Source of the DNA: Ottowia thiooxydans DSM 14619
GTDB lineage: Bacteria; Pseudomonadota; Gammaproteobacteria; Burkholderiales; Burkholderiaceae_C
Direction of reading: 5' to 3'
Length of the DNA stretch: 64,000 bases
Assembly (NCBI RefSeq): GCF_000422885.1
Contig: NZ_KE383942.1
Location: forward strand, 534,060 to 598,059
The notes below the pieces were generated by a model, which ran no database searches, was not told the origin of the DNA, and saw only the letters and a list, made by a program, of their open reading frames with translations. Positions 45,900 through 55,049 of this stretch are shown in pieces; position 1 is the first letter of the stretch; the number at the start of each line of letters is the position of its first letter. The translations under genes and the position numbers were made by a program.

Positions 45900-46973
45900 T
45901 CAGGCGCTCTTGACCACCAGCGAGTATTCACCGCCGGGCAGCACTTTCCCCACTACAGCTGCATGACCAAAGCCACGTTGACGAAAGACCGAGAGCACTT
46001 CTTCCACGCTCGCCGCAGAGCAAGATACCAAAAGGCCGCCGCTGGTTTGTGGATCGGTCAAAAGCGCACGGTCTGATTCGGAAAACCCCTCTGGGAGGAA
46101 TACTTCTTGGCTGTAAGCCGCCCAATTGCGGCCAGAAGCTCCTGTGATGATGCCTTGCGAGGCCAATTCCCGCACACCAGACAAAACAGGTACGGCAGGC
46201 CAGTCAATTTGCACTGTCACTCCCGCGCCTCTGGCGAGTTCGAGCGTATGGCCAGCCAGAGCGAAGCCGGTGACGTCGGTCATCGCGTGAACGCCGGGCA
46301 ATACGGAAAGGGCAGGGCCAGCCACATTCAATTGGGTGGTGCTGGCGATCATTTGCGCGTAGCCCTCTGCACTCAATTGATTTTTCTTGAGAGCGGCAGA
46401 AAGAATGCCAACTCCCAGCGGCTTGCCCAGCACCAGCACATCGCCCACTTTTGCGCTTGCATTGCGTTTTACCCGGTCTGGATGCACGAGCCCAAGCGCT
46501 ACCAGGCCGTAGATGGGCTCCACGGAATCAATGGTGTGCCCGCCTGCGATGGGAATGCCAGCCTCACGGCACACCGAGGCGCCGCCTTCCAGGATTTTGC
46601 CAATGGTGTCGGTGGAAAGAACATTGATCGGCATGCCGACCAGCGCCAAGGCCATGATGGGGGTGCCTCCCATGGCATAGACGTCTGACAACGCATTCGC
46701 TGCGGCAATTCGCCCGAAGTCGAACGGATCGTCGACGATGGGCATGAAAAAATCGGTGGTAGCGACGAGCGCCTGGGTGTCGTTCAACTGGTACACCGCT
46801 GCATCGTCAGAGGTCTCTATACCCACCAGCAGCTCTGGGGGAATAGGCATGGCGCCCGTGCCTCGCAAGATTTTGGAAAGCACGCCGGGGGCGATTTTGC
46901 AGCCACAGCCGCCGCCATGTGAGAGCGAGGTCAGGCGAGGCTCGGTTTCAAGGGGTGCGGTTTGTCCACTCAT
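45900..46973 (-). CDS. selD: Selenide, water dikinase (selenophosphate synthetase)
   Basis: A 357-residue protein with the active site HGGGCGCKIAPG: C23 and K26 correspond to Cys17 and Lys20 of E. coli SelD, so this is the cysteine form with no selenocysteine. PurM-like motifs such as ETSDDAAVYQL and TDVTGFALAGHTLELARGAG are present. It makes selenophosphate for selenocysteine and selenouridine. No selA, selB, selC or mnmH lies in the window, so those functions must be elsewhere. It is the first gene of selD-ftsY-FAD protein. Confidence 0.95.
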   Translation of the reverse strand: MSGQTAPLETEPRLTSLSHGGGCGCKIAPGVLSKILRGTGAMPIPPELLVGIETSDDAAVYQLNDTQALVATTDFFMPIVDDPFDFGRIAAANALSDVYAMGGTPIMALALVGMPINVLSTDTIGKILEGGASVCREAGIPIAGGHTIDSVEPIYGLVALGLVHPDRVKRNASAKVGDVLVLGKPLGVGILSAALKKNQLSAEGYAQMIASTTQLNVAGPALSVLPGVHAMTDVTGFALAGHTLELARGAGVTVQIDWPAVPVLSGVRELASQGIITGASGRNWAAYSQEVFLPEGFSESDRALLTDPQTSGGLLVSCSAASVEEVLSVFRQRGFGHAAVVGKVLPGGEYSLVVKSA

Positions 46974-47122
46974 GAGACCGATTGTCTCCGATAGCCTCCC
47001 AAGCGCGTACCCAGGACCTCAAACAGCTCCGTGAACCTATCCGCAATCGATGCTTTGACGAGAAACCGCTTGCCGTTGATGTAACTTTGGTCGACGCTTG
47101 ATGAAGCGCGTTTGACGCCTGT

Positions 47123-48115
47123 TCAATCTGGTTTGATGCCCTTGGCCTGAATGAGTGCAATCCAGCGCTGGCTTTCTGCATTGACGAAGCGTGAAAAGTC
47201 CGCGGGCGAGCCACCGCCGACTTCAGCGCCTTGCTCGGCAACGAGCTTGCGGTACGCGTCGTCTTTGGTCGCGCGATTGACGGCATCGTTCAACTTGGCG
47301 ATGATTTCGGGCGGCAGGCCCTTGGGCGCGATCACTCCAAACCAGTTGGAAGCGTTCATCGCCGGGTAACCAGCTTCGGCGAAGGTCGGCACATTGGGCA
47401 TGGCCGGCAAGCGCTTCTCGGAAGTGACTGCGAGTATGCGTATGCGAGGATTCTCGCTGGTGGTGTGAGGCAGAAACAGGCTCGCGAGATCCATCATGAA
47501 ATCGGCGCTACCGCCCATGATGTCGTTGATGGCCGGAGCACCTCCTCGATAGGGCACGTGAACGGCGTCGAACTTGGCCGTATCCTTGAAGAGCTCGGCC
47601 ACTAGATTGGAGGCGCCGCCGGTGCCGGTTGATGCGTAGTTGTAGCCGCCGGGCTTGCGTTTCGAGTAGGCAATGAATTCGGCAACCGTCTTGTAAGGCG
47701 CCGAAGCGGACACGCCCAACACTAGCGGCCCCTTCTCCAGCAAGGCAATGGGTTCAATGTCCTTTTTCGGGTCGTAGCCTAGCTTCGGGTAGAGCGCCTG
47801 ATTGACCGCCATGGGCGCGAAGTTGCCCAGGCCGATCACATACCCGTCAGGCTTGGCCTTGGCAATGGCCTGTGTACCGATATTGCCGCTGGCACCGGGC
47901 CGGTTGTCAACCACGACCGTTTGACCCAAATACTGTTCCATCTTCCTTGCCAGCTGGCGGGAGCGCGTATCCGAGCTGCCACCGGCAGCATATGGAACTA
48001 TGAATGTTATGGGCTGAGATGGATACACGCTTGCCGTTTGAGCCCATGCTTGCGGCAAGAAAAGCGCAAGCGCGTGCGCCAACAGCAAGGAACGGGGGCC
48101 AAAAATCGATCGCAT
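47123..48115 (-). CDS. Bug-family (TctC-like) periplasmic binding protein
   Basis: A 330-residue secreted binding protein (signal cleavage near residue 25, AWAQT) with YPSQPITFIVPYAAGGSSD and VVVDNRPGASGNIGTQAIA, the Bug signatures. It lies 68 bases after an amidase gene on the same strand. This suggests the pair imports and hydrolyses an amide, with the LysR protein upstream as regulator. No TctAB is near. Confidence 0.9.
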   Translation of the reverse strand: MRSIFGPRSLLLAHALALFLPQAWAQTASVYPSQPITFIVPYAAGGSSDTRSRQLARKMEQYLGQTVVVDNRPGASGNIGTQAIAKAKPDGYVIGLGNFAPMAVNQALYPKLGYDPKKDIEPIALLEKGPLVLGVSASAPYKTVAEFIAYSKRKPGGYNYASTGTGGASNLVAELFKDTAKFDAVHVPYRGGAPAINDIMGGSADFMMDLASLFLPHTTSENPRIRILAVTSEKRLPAMPNVPTFAEAGYPAMNASNWFGVIAPKGLPPEIIAKLNDAVNRATKDDAYRKLVAEQGAEVGGGSPADFSRFVNAESQRWIALIQAKGIKPD

Positions 48116-48183
48116 GATGAAGCCTTTCAGGAGGAAGGTGAATTGAATAGAAGGTGAAGCGGGAAATTCAGGGTGACCACGCC

Positions 48184-49428
48184 CTAGTCAGCGGTCAGCG
48201 CCAAAGCACTCCGCTCATCGATGAGCGGATGAAGCAGGCGAGCCCACGCCAGCAGTTTGGAATCTGCACCCCACGGGCCAACAATCTGCACGCCGATGGG
48301 AAGGCCGTGCCCGGTTGTGGTGGTGGGCAAGTGCAAGCAGGGCCAGCCCAGCAGAGACCAGGCTTTGTTGAAGCCCGAGGCACCCGTGCTTTGCAAGCCC
48401 TCGGGTGCCGGCCCATAGGCGCTGAAGGTCAAAACGAAATCGGCATCACCAAATTGTTCGCGCCAGCGCAGGCGTTGCTCGGTCTGCAAGGCCCGCATTT
48501 CCCAATAACGTGGGTGCGCAATGGAAAGGCCGCGGTCCACAGCAGACAACAACTCGGGGCTGAGGCTTTGCTCCATCGTTCGGACCACGGGAAGCAGGCT
48601 GCGAGCGAACTCGTAGTGCATCACTACATGGTGCGCGTCCAGCCAGTGCGATGCTTCGGCCAGGCCGGGCTTTGGCGCGATGGTGGCGCCCCAGGCTTCC
48701 AATCGATCGCGTGCACGCCTCACCGCATCCACTGCGACGGTCTGGGGCACGCCGCCCGGCGCTTGTTCTATGACCGCCACAACCGGAGCACGCGTGGGCG
48801 CGGGCATCACAGTGGGGTAGGGCATCAGCACGGCAGCGACTTTCTCTATCTCCTGCAGAGTTGCAGCGTGCCAGCCGATCACATCCAGCGATTCGCAGGT
48901 AATCCACATGCCGTTGCGTGCCACTGCGCCAAATGAAGGCTTGAATCCCGGCACACCGCAAAAGGCAGCCGGCCGGATCATTGATCCACCAGTCTGAGTA
49001 CCGAGCGCTACCGGCACCATCCCAGACGCCACGGCAGCGGCTGAGCCGCTGGAAGAACCGCCGGGCGTGTGGCTGAGCGCATGCGGATTTCGTGTGGGCC
49101 CCGGTGATACGTAGGCGTATTCGGCCGTCACGGTCTTGCCCACGGGAACGGCCCCTGCTGCCCGGAGCAAGGCCACACAAGTGGCGTCAAACGCGGCAGC
49201 GTGGCCTGGTACTCCCTTGGAGCCGTAGCGCGTCGGCAATCCAGCCACGTCAATCATGTCTTTCACACCGAAAGGAAGGTCTGAAAGCGGGCCGTCAACG
49301 GGCGCGAGTTCGGCAATGGAAGCTTCGGTGGCAACGCATGCCCAAGCACGGAGTTCCGTGTCGCACTGTGCGATGCGCCTGAGCGCCGCGGCTACCTTGG
49401 ACTCGGAGATCGGATGCGGTTTCAACAT
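48184..49428 (-). CDS. Amidase signature family enzyme
   Basis: A 414-residue hydrolase with the Ser-cisSer-Lys triad visible: K56 in FGVKDMIDV, the cis-serine region TPGGSSSGSAAAV (121-133) and nucleophile S149 in GTQTGGSMIRPA. The start at 49428 is used because the fold begins there; the frame is open further upstream into the divergent gene. It should cleave an unknown amide in the cytosol; GatA is a less likely alternative because there are no gatB/gatC neighbours. A divergent LysR gene starts 85 bases away. Confidence 0.88.
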   Translation of the reverse strand: MLKPHPISESKVAAALRRIAQCDTELRAWACVATEASIAELAPVDGPLSDLPFGVKDMIDVAGLPTRYGSKGVPGHAAAFDATCVALLRAAGAVPVGKTVTAEYAYVSPGPTRNPHALSHTPGGSSSGSAAAVASGMVPVALGTQTGGSMIRPAAFCGVPGFKPSFGAVARNGMWITCESLDVIGWHAATLQEIEKVAAVLMPYPTVMPAPTRAPVVAVIEQAPGGVPQTVAVDAVRRARDRLEAWGATIAPKPGLAEASHWLDAHHVVMHYEFARSLLPVVRTMEQSLSPELLSAVDRGLSIAHPRYWEMRALQTEQRLRWREQFGDADFVLTFSAYGPAPEGLQSTGASGFNKAWSLLGWPCLHLPTTTTGHGLPIGVQIVGPWGADSKLLAWARLLHPLIDERSALALTAD

Positions 49429-49486
49429 GAGGGCCAAACAAGAAAGGGGAATTCGTTGGCCGCATCGTAGTTCTTGGATTATTCTT

Positions 49487-49507
49487 AGTCCAATACGAAA
49501 TTGGACT
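49487..49507. promoter_or_regulatory. Perfect inverted repeat, probable LysR operator
   Basis: AGTCCAAT-ACGAA-ATTGGACT has 8-base perfect arms and sits in the 85-base region between the divergent amidase and LysR genes, ending 6 bases before the LysR ATG. A site so close to the start would also allow autorepression. Confidence 0.7.
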
Positions 49508-49513
49508 GAAACT

Positions 49514-50455
49514 ATGACGAATCCCGACACAATCTTTCTCGATGGCCGGCTGCTCGAGATGTTCTGTGCGGCGGCGGAAGAGCTCCACTTCGGCCGCGCG
49601 GCTGCCAGAATGTTCATGAGTCAGCCGCCCTTCAGCCAGCAAATCAAGCGACTTGAACATCTGGTGGGCGAGCAGCTTTTTATACGCACCACGCGCTCGG
49701 TGCGGCTCACGCCTGCTGGCGAGGTCATGGCCATACGTGCCCGCAAGTTGGCCATTGACACGGGACTCATGGTGCGCGCCGCGCGTCAGGCAGCGCGAGG
49801 GGAGACCGGCTCGCTCTCCATCGGTCTGACTATCAGTGCCAATTACTCTCCACTGGCGGAGGCGCTATACCAGTACCGCGTTGCACATCCGCAGATTGAG
49901 GTGAATCTGCGCGAGATGAACTCCAGCGCGATGGAGGCCGCGTTGCGCCAGCGCAGCATTGACATCGCGCTGATGCGTCCAGTGCCTGTGGACTCCGATA
50001 TTGAGACTACCGAGGTCTATCGCGAACCGATGGTGCTCGCACTGCGTCGGGATCACCCCTGGGCTGAAAAGAAGCGCATTTCCATGGAAGCGCTCGCCGA
50101 GGCTCCGCTTATAGGCTATGAGCAAGCCGTGTCGCCCTACTTCCGAAGAATGATTCACCAGATGTTTGCCGGCATTGGCCACCATCCGCGCATCGTGCAG
50201 GAAAGTGCAGTGCCGACCAACCTCACGCTGATCGAGGCAGGCGTAGGCGTTGCGATCGTGCCCTGGACCATCCTGCGCGCGCGCGGCGACACCCTGACGT
50301 GGGTAGCGCTTCAGGATCGATTGAAAACGCAAGCCGTCACGGTGATGGCCATGCTTCGATCGCGGACGAACCCGGCGGTGGACGGGTTCGCAGCGACTCT
50401 GCTCAAGACGCAGATGAAACTCTCGAGCCGCCATAAACCAGCAGAAAAGAAGTAG
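49514..50455 (+). CDS. LysR-family transcriptional regulator
   Basis: A 313-residue protein with an N-terminal helix-turn-helix (about 10-70; FCAAAEELHFGRAAARMF and SQPPFSQQIKRLEHLVG) and a substrate-binding domain. It most resembles the BenM/CatM-type class by FGRAAARMFMSQPPFSQQI. It is divergent from the amidase and Bug pair and probably controls them. The start at 49514 is where the fold begins; the longer frame upstream overlaps the amidase gene. Confidence 0.9.
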   Translation: MTNPDTIFLDGRLLEMFCAAAEELHFGRAAARMFMSQPPFSQQIKRLEHLVGEQLFIRTTRSVRLTPAGEVMAIRARKLAIDTGLMVRAARQAARGETGSLSIGLTISANYSPLAEALYQYRVAHPQIEVNLREMNSSAMEAALRQRSIDIALMRPVPVDSDIETTEVYREPMVLALRRDHPWAEKKRISMEALAEAPLIGYEQAVSPYFRRMIHQMFAGIGHHPRIVQESAVPTNLTLIEAGVGVAIVPWTILRARGDTLTWVALQDRLKTQAVTVMAMLRSRTNPAVDGFAATLLKTQMKLSSRHKPAEKK

Positions 50456-50667
50456 CGGAGCGTGTCGATCGAACGGTGGCTTGTCCATGCCGAACGCGGA
50501 AATCCTGCACACTAGGGCGTGTTCACACTTAATTCGCCCTAGTCGGCTGTTGACCCTGGAGCGCCCATAGTTAAACATGGACCACCGCGCCCCTTTTGCG
50601 GCTGGCGATCTAAACATTGGGCAGCCTCCAAGGGAACGTTTTCTCGTCTTTTGACTCATTTCTGGCT

Positions 50668-52131
50668 ATGAATTCAAGATTGTTTCGTGCCACACGCCCC
50701 CGCGCACTTGGTTTGGCCTTGCTGTGCGGTGCGCTAGCTTCCCCCGGGGCCTTCGCGCAGCTCCAGCCGCCTTCTCAGAGCACACCGCTCACCGGGCAGG
50801 CGGCACGCTCTTCAACTGCGGTGAGCCAGTTCAAGCTCGACAACGGCCTGACGGTCATCGTCAAGCCCGATCACCGAGCGCCTACCGTGGTGAACATGTT
50901 GTGGCTGCGGGTGGGTTCCATGGATGAAGTCGATGGCGCGAGCGGGGTTGCCCACGTGCTTGAACACATGATGTTCAAGGGCACGAAAAAGCTCAAACCA
51001 GGTGAATTTTCGCGCCGGGTAGCGGCCTTGGGCGGGCGTGAGAATGCGTTTACTTCTCGCGATTACACCGGCTACTACCAGCAAGTGCCCGCTGCAAAAT
51101 TGGCTGATGTCATGAGCCTGGAAGCGGATCGCTTTGCCAACAACCGCTGGAGCGATGAGGAATTCGCCAAGGAGTTGGAGGTGGTCAAGGAAGAGCGTCG
51201 CATGCGCACGGACGACAATCCGCGCGCTTTACTGGGTGAACAGCAAACCGCCGCCACATTTGTGGCTTCGCCTTATCGCCGCCCAGTGGTGGGGTGGATG
51301 GGAGACCTTGATTCGCTCAAGCCCGATGACGCACGGGCCTTCTACCAGCGCTGGTATGTACCTGCCAATGCTGCGGTGGTGGTGGCAGGCGATGTAGATC
51401 CGCAAGCCGTGTTGGCGCTCGCCCGCAAGTATTACGGCAGCATTCCCGCTCGTGCGGTTCCCGAGCGCAAGCCCCGCGAAGAGCCCGCGCAATTGGGCCA
51501 ACGGCGCATTCAAGTCAAAGCACCTGCTGAACAGGCGGTGGTGTCTATGGGGTTCAAGGTGCCGCGCCTGGAGGGCGTGGCGTCCAACGCAGCTAACGAC
51601 GATGCACTGGCACTTACCGTGCTGTCTGCCGTGCTGGATGGCTACAGCGGCGCCAGGCTGGATCGAGCGTTGACTCAAGGGCCTAACCGCGTGGCTGATT
51701 CTGCAGGTGCCGGCAACGGCCTCATGGGGCGTGGCCCGCAACTTTTCATGCTTTCAGGTGTGCCTGCCGCGGGGAAGACGGCCGCAGAGGTGGAAACCGC
51801 GCTGCGTGAGCAGGTTGCGCGTGTGGCGCGTGACGGTGTCAGCCAAGAGGAATTGGCACGCGTGAAAACGCAGTGGGTCGCTGGAGAGGTCTATAAGCTT
51901 GATTCGGTCATGGCGCAAGCACAGGAGCTGGGAAATCTATGGGTGCAGGGCTTGCCGCTCGACGCAGATCAGCGCTTGATCGCTCGCCTGCGCGGCGTTA
52001 CTGCAGCTCAAGTGCAATCAGTAGCGCAACGCTATTTTGGCGACGATCAACTCACCGTGGGCACTTTGCTGCCGCAGCCTCGGGACCCGAATCAAAAGCC
52101 CCGCACGCCACCAGCTGGCATGAGGCACTAG
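50668..52131 (+). CDS. M16-family zinc peptidase
   Basis: A 487-residue secreted peptidase (signal cleavage near residue 30, AFAQL) with the inverse zinc motif HVLEH (H96, E99, H100) in GVAHVLEHMMFKGTKKL. The more distal glutamate lies in the EFAKELEVVKEERRM segment. M16 enzymes cut short peptides or mis-targeted segments, here in the periplasm. It starts at the ATG at 50668 and is 13 bases upstream of an M16 homologue without the motif. Confidence 0.92.
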   Translation: MNSRLFRATRPRALGLALLCGALASPGAFAQLQPPSQSTPLTGQAARSSTAVSQFKLDNGLTVIVKPDHRAPTVVNMLWLRVGSMDEVDGASGVAHVLEHMMFKGTKKLKPGEFSRRVAALGGRENAFTSRDYTGYYQQVPAAKLADVMSLEADRFANNRWSDEEFAKELEVVKEERRMRTDDNPRALLGEQQTAATFVASPYRRPVVGWMGDLDSLKPDDARAFYQRWYVPANAAVVVAGDVDPQAVLALARKYYGSIPARAVPERKPREEPAQLGQRRIQVKAPAEQAVVSMGFKVPRLEGVASNAANDDALALTVLSAVLDGYSGARLDRALTQGPNRVADSAGAGNGLMGRGPQLFMLSGVPAAGKTAAEVETALREQVARVARDGVSQEELARVKTQWVAGEVYKLDSVMAQAQELGNLWVQGLPLDADQRLIARLRGVTAAQVQSVAQRYFGDDQLTVGTLLPQPRDPNQKPRTPPAGMRH

Positions 52132-52144
52132 AGCTAGAACTGGT

Positions 52145-53500
52145 ATGAATATTCTTAAAAAAACATCGGCCAGCCGCGTGTTGGCCATCGCTTCAGCTTT
52201 TGGCTTTCTGGCGCCCGCGTTCGCAGCCATTCCCATCCAGAACTGGGCATTGCCGAATGGTGCGCAGGTATTTCTGGTGGAGAGCCCCTCCATTCCCATG
52301 GTGGATGTACGGATCGATTTTGATGCAGGCAGCCGCCGCGACACACCCACCCAGGCTGGCTTGGCCGATGTGACGGCGCTCATCGCTGGCAAGGGTGTTC
52401 GGGCCTCCGGCGGTGAACCCGCGCTGGATGAAAACCAGCTCGGTGAAGCCTGGGCTGATCTCGGCGCCAGCTTTGGCGGGGGAACCAGCTCTGATCGCAT
52501 GAGCTTCCGGTTGCGCACGCTCACAGAGCCCGATCTGCTGAAAAAAGCGGTGCATCTGGCCGCACGTGAACTGGGCGAGCCGGCTTGGCCGGAGGACATT
52601 TGGGCGCGTGAGCGCGAGCGCATTACAGCGTCCCTGAAAGAGGCACTCACACGCCCGGGCACCATTGCCGGGCAAGCCTATTCCAAGGCGGTTTATGGCA
52701 CGCACCCCTATGGCTACCAGGCCACGCCCGAGACGCTGGCCGCTATCTCCCTGGAGAACATGCGTGAACGATACGCTGCCGGCATCTTGCCTTGCCGCGC
52801 CAAAGTCACCGTGGTGGGCGCTGTCACACGCCCGCAGGCCGAACTCCTCGTCACGCAATTGCTCGAACGCCTGCCCGCTACGCCCGGTGCCGCGTGCCCG
52901 GCATTACCAGCGGTACCTGAGGTCGCACCGCTGGCCGCACCTATCGAGCAGCGAATTGCATTCCAATCTGCACAGGCGCAAGTCTTGATTGGCCAGCCTG
53001 GCTACAAGCGCGATGACCCAGATTTTTTCCCACTGCTGGTGGGTAACTACATTCTCGGCGGCGGTGGTTTCGTTTCACGCCTGACTACTGAAGTGCGTGA
53101 GAAGCGCGGCCTTTCCTATTCCGTAGGCAGCTACTTTTCGCCTGCGCTGCACGCCGGGGCCTTTACGCTGACGCTGCAAACACGCCCTGACCAGGCGAAC
53201 GAAGCGGTTCGCGTGTCCAAGCAGGTCCTGGCTGACTTCATTGCCAAAGGGCCTACAGAGGCCGAACTGAAGGGCGCCAAGAATTTCCTGCAAGGCGGTT
53301 TTGCACTGCGTATCGATTCCAACGCCAAGCTGCTCGACACCGTGTCCGACATCGCCTGGAACGGCTTGCCCCTGAACTACCTGGACACCTGGGTTGATCG
53401 CGTGGGCCAAGTGTCTGTTGCAGATATCAAGGCCGCTTTCGCGCGCAAGCTTCAGCCGGAAAAAATGGTGACAGTGGTGGTGGGCGGCGCGGGTTCTTGA
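52145..53500 (+). CDS. M16-family peptidase homologue without zinc motif
   Basis: A 451-residue secreted protein (signal ending near residue 28) with the M16 fold. By alignment with its neighbour, H96-E99-H100 are replaced by D75, A78 and L79 in AGLADVTALI. It keeps the C-terminal R-Y segment EKRGLSYSVGSYFSP seen in active partners. This is typical of paired M16B proteins in which the motif-free subunit forms a heterodimer with the catalytic one. Confidence 0.9.
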   Translation: MNILKKTSASRVLAIASAFGFLAPAFAAIPIQNWALPNGAQVFLVESPSIPMVDVRIDFDAGSRRDTPTQAGLADVTALIAGKGVRASGGEPALDENQLGEAWADLGASFGGGTSSDRMSFRLRTLTEPDLLKKAVHLAARELGEPAWPEDIWARERERITASLKEALTRPGTIAGQAYSKAVYGTHPYGYQATPETLAAISLENMRERYAAGILPCRAKVTVVGAVTRPQAELLVTQLLERLPATPGAACPALPAVPEVAPLAAPIEQRIAFQSAQAQVLIGQPGYKRDDPDFFPLLVGNYILGGGGFVSRLTTEVREKRGLSYSVGSYFSPALHAGAFTLTLQTRPDQANEAVRVSKQVLADFIAKGPTEAELKGAKNFLQGGFALRIDSNAKLLDTVSDIAWNGLPLNYLDTWVDRVGQVSVADIKAAFARKLQPEKMVTVVVGGAGS

Positions 53501-53598
53501 GTTGACCGGGCATGCCTGGCCCTCCTGAACTTGCGCGTATATGGAAGTACGTAAGCAGGGTAAGCAGGCTGCTGGCGAATGACTTGTGTGATTCCTTT

Positions 53599-53624
53599 AT
53601 TCAGCGCGCGATTGCGCGCTGAAT
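53599..53624. repeat. Perfect 11-bp inverted repeat
   Basis: ATTCAGCGCGC-GATT-GCGCGCTGAAT has perfect arms and a 4-base loop. It lies between the M16 pair and the binding protein. No T-run follows immediately, so it is only a possible transcription terminator. Confidence 0.7.
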
Positions 53625-53729
53625 GCTTGGTGCTTAGGGTTTTTCATCGAATTTTCATGTTGAGTAGGTAAGTTCGCTTTTGAACTTGGACTTCTTTCAG
53701 CGATCGCTCATCGCCAACCTGTACCTACC

Positions 53730-54872
53730 ATGATGATTTGTCCCCCAGCGCTCACTCGGCGTTCCGCGTTGCGCCTAGGCTTGGCCAGTACCACCTGCTT
53801 GCTGGCCGCACCTGCCGTGCTGGCCCAATCTTCCCGATCCAAAAGTGATCCGCCCACCGTTATTCAAATCGTTGACACCGCGATTAGTCAGCAGGATGTA
53901 GCCAAGGATTTTTTCATCGGTTCGTTGGCAGCCTGGCAGGATTTCGGTAGCCAGGATAGCCTGCGCGGGCGCACCGTGGTGCACCGCAAGCTGGAGATGG
54001 ATAGCACCGCCCCTGATTGGCGCGCAGCTCTCGCCGAACTGCGGGATCCTTCGATCGTGGCCGTGAGCGGCTCAGTATCAGAGGGGGCGGCCCGCCAATT
54101 GGCGCAGCACCTGGCAGCAGCCAAACTGCCGCTTGCCCATGTAGCGCCCTGGTTGCAGGACATCGATCACGCAGATGAGCGGACTTTCCCAATATTCGCT
54201 AACCGCCAAATGCAGATCAGGCACGCCCTGAAATCACTCTCGCTGGTAGGCGTGCGGGAAATCGGAGCTGTGTTTGCCTCTGCGCGTGATCGCGGGCTGT
54301 ACAAAGAGAGCGTGACGAGCGCTGCGGCGGCTTTGCAACTTCAAGTGGTGGGATTCGAGGGGAATGGCGATCCTCGAGACCTTGGTCGGCAGATGTCAGC
54401 CAAATCACCTGTGGTGATGCTTTTCCTTGGAGGCACGCCTGAACTGGCTCGTTTCACTCAAGGACTCGCAGATCAAACCCGTCAGCGCTACGTGGTGGCG
54501 CTCGCGGATGTGAATCTGCAGATCTTGCGGCAAATGGGTGCGGCGCCGGGCATCCCTGTCATTGGCGCCCAGGTGGTGCCGCTCACGAGATCGCAAATGC
54601 CCGTGGTTCAGGCTTACCGTGGCACATTGGCGCGCCTATTTGATGAACCCACCTCATCGCTGAGTTTGGCTGGCTATCTCGCAGCCCGCTACACGCAGCA
54701 GGTGTTGGCCGGCACCACAGGCACGATAGATCGGGCCAGTGTGCTCGCTGCTTTTCAGCAGCGGCAGGCTGCAGATATTGGAGGATTCAGAGTGAGCTAT
54801 GACGCGCGTGGCCTGGGTAGTACGTATGTCACTCAGAGCATGCTGACCGTAGAAGGGCGAGAGGTGGGGTAG
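53730..54872 (+). CDS. Type-1 periplasmic binding protein (ABC transporter substrate-binding)
   Basis: A 380-residue secreted protein with a twin-arginine-like start (TRRSALRLGL) and cleavage near residue 34. The fold is that of Leu/Ile/Val-type binding proteins, with strands and GAVFASARDRGLYKESVTSAAAAL in the middle. There is no permease or ATPase gene next to it, so it is an orphan receptor. It sits between genes that are often adjacent in related genomes (the M16 pair and rsmD-coaD), which suggests an insertion. The ligand is unknown. Confidence 0.8.
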   Translation: MMICPPALTRRSALRLGLASTTCLLAAPAVLAQSSRSKSDPPTVIQIVDTAISQQDVAKDFFIGSLAAWQDFGSQDSLRGRTVVHRKLEMDSTAPDWRAALAELRDPSIVAVSGSVSEGAARQLAQHLAAAKLPLAHVAPWLQDIDHADERTFPIFANRQMQIRHALKSLSLVGVREIGAVFASARDRGLYKESVTSAAAALQLQVVGFEGNGDPRDLGRQMSAKSPVVMLFLGGTPELARFTQGLADQTRQRYVVALADVNLQILRQMGAAPGIPVIGAQVVPLTRSQMPVVQAYRGTLARLFDEPTSSLSLAGYLAARYTQQVLAGTTGTIDRASVLAAFQQRQAADIGGFRVSYDARGLGSTYVTQSMLTVEGREVG

Positions 54873-55049
54873 GCTGGCGAGATCACCGGCGGGCGATTGT
54901 GGCGTTCTTCTAGCGATGTGGCAGGCGGACGAGGTGAGGGCCAGCAGGCCTCGTCACCCCGGTGAAGCAATGAGCGGATGGGCGTGGGGCCAGCTAAATC
55001 TTCCCGGTTGATTGTTCAAAAGCCCTGCGCGGGCGACGACAATCGTGCG

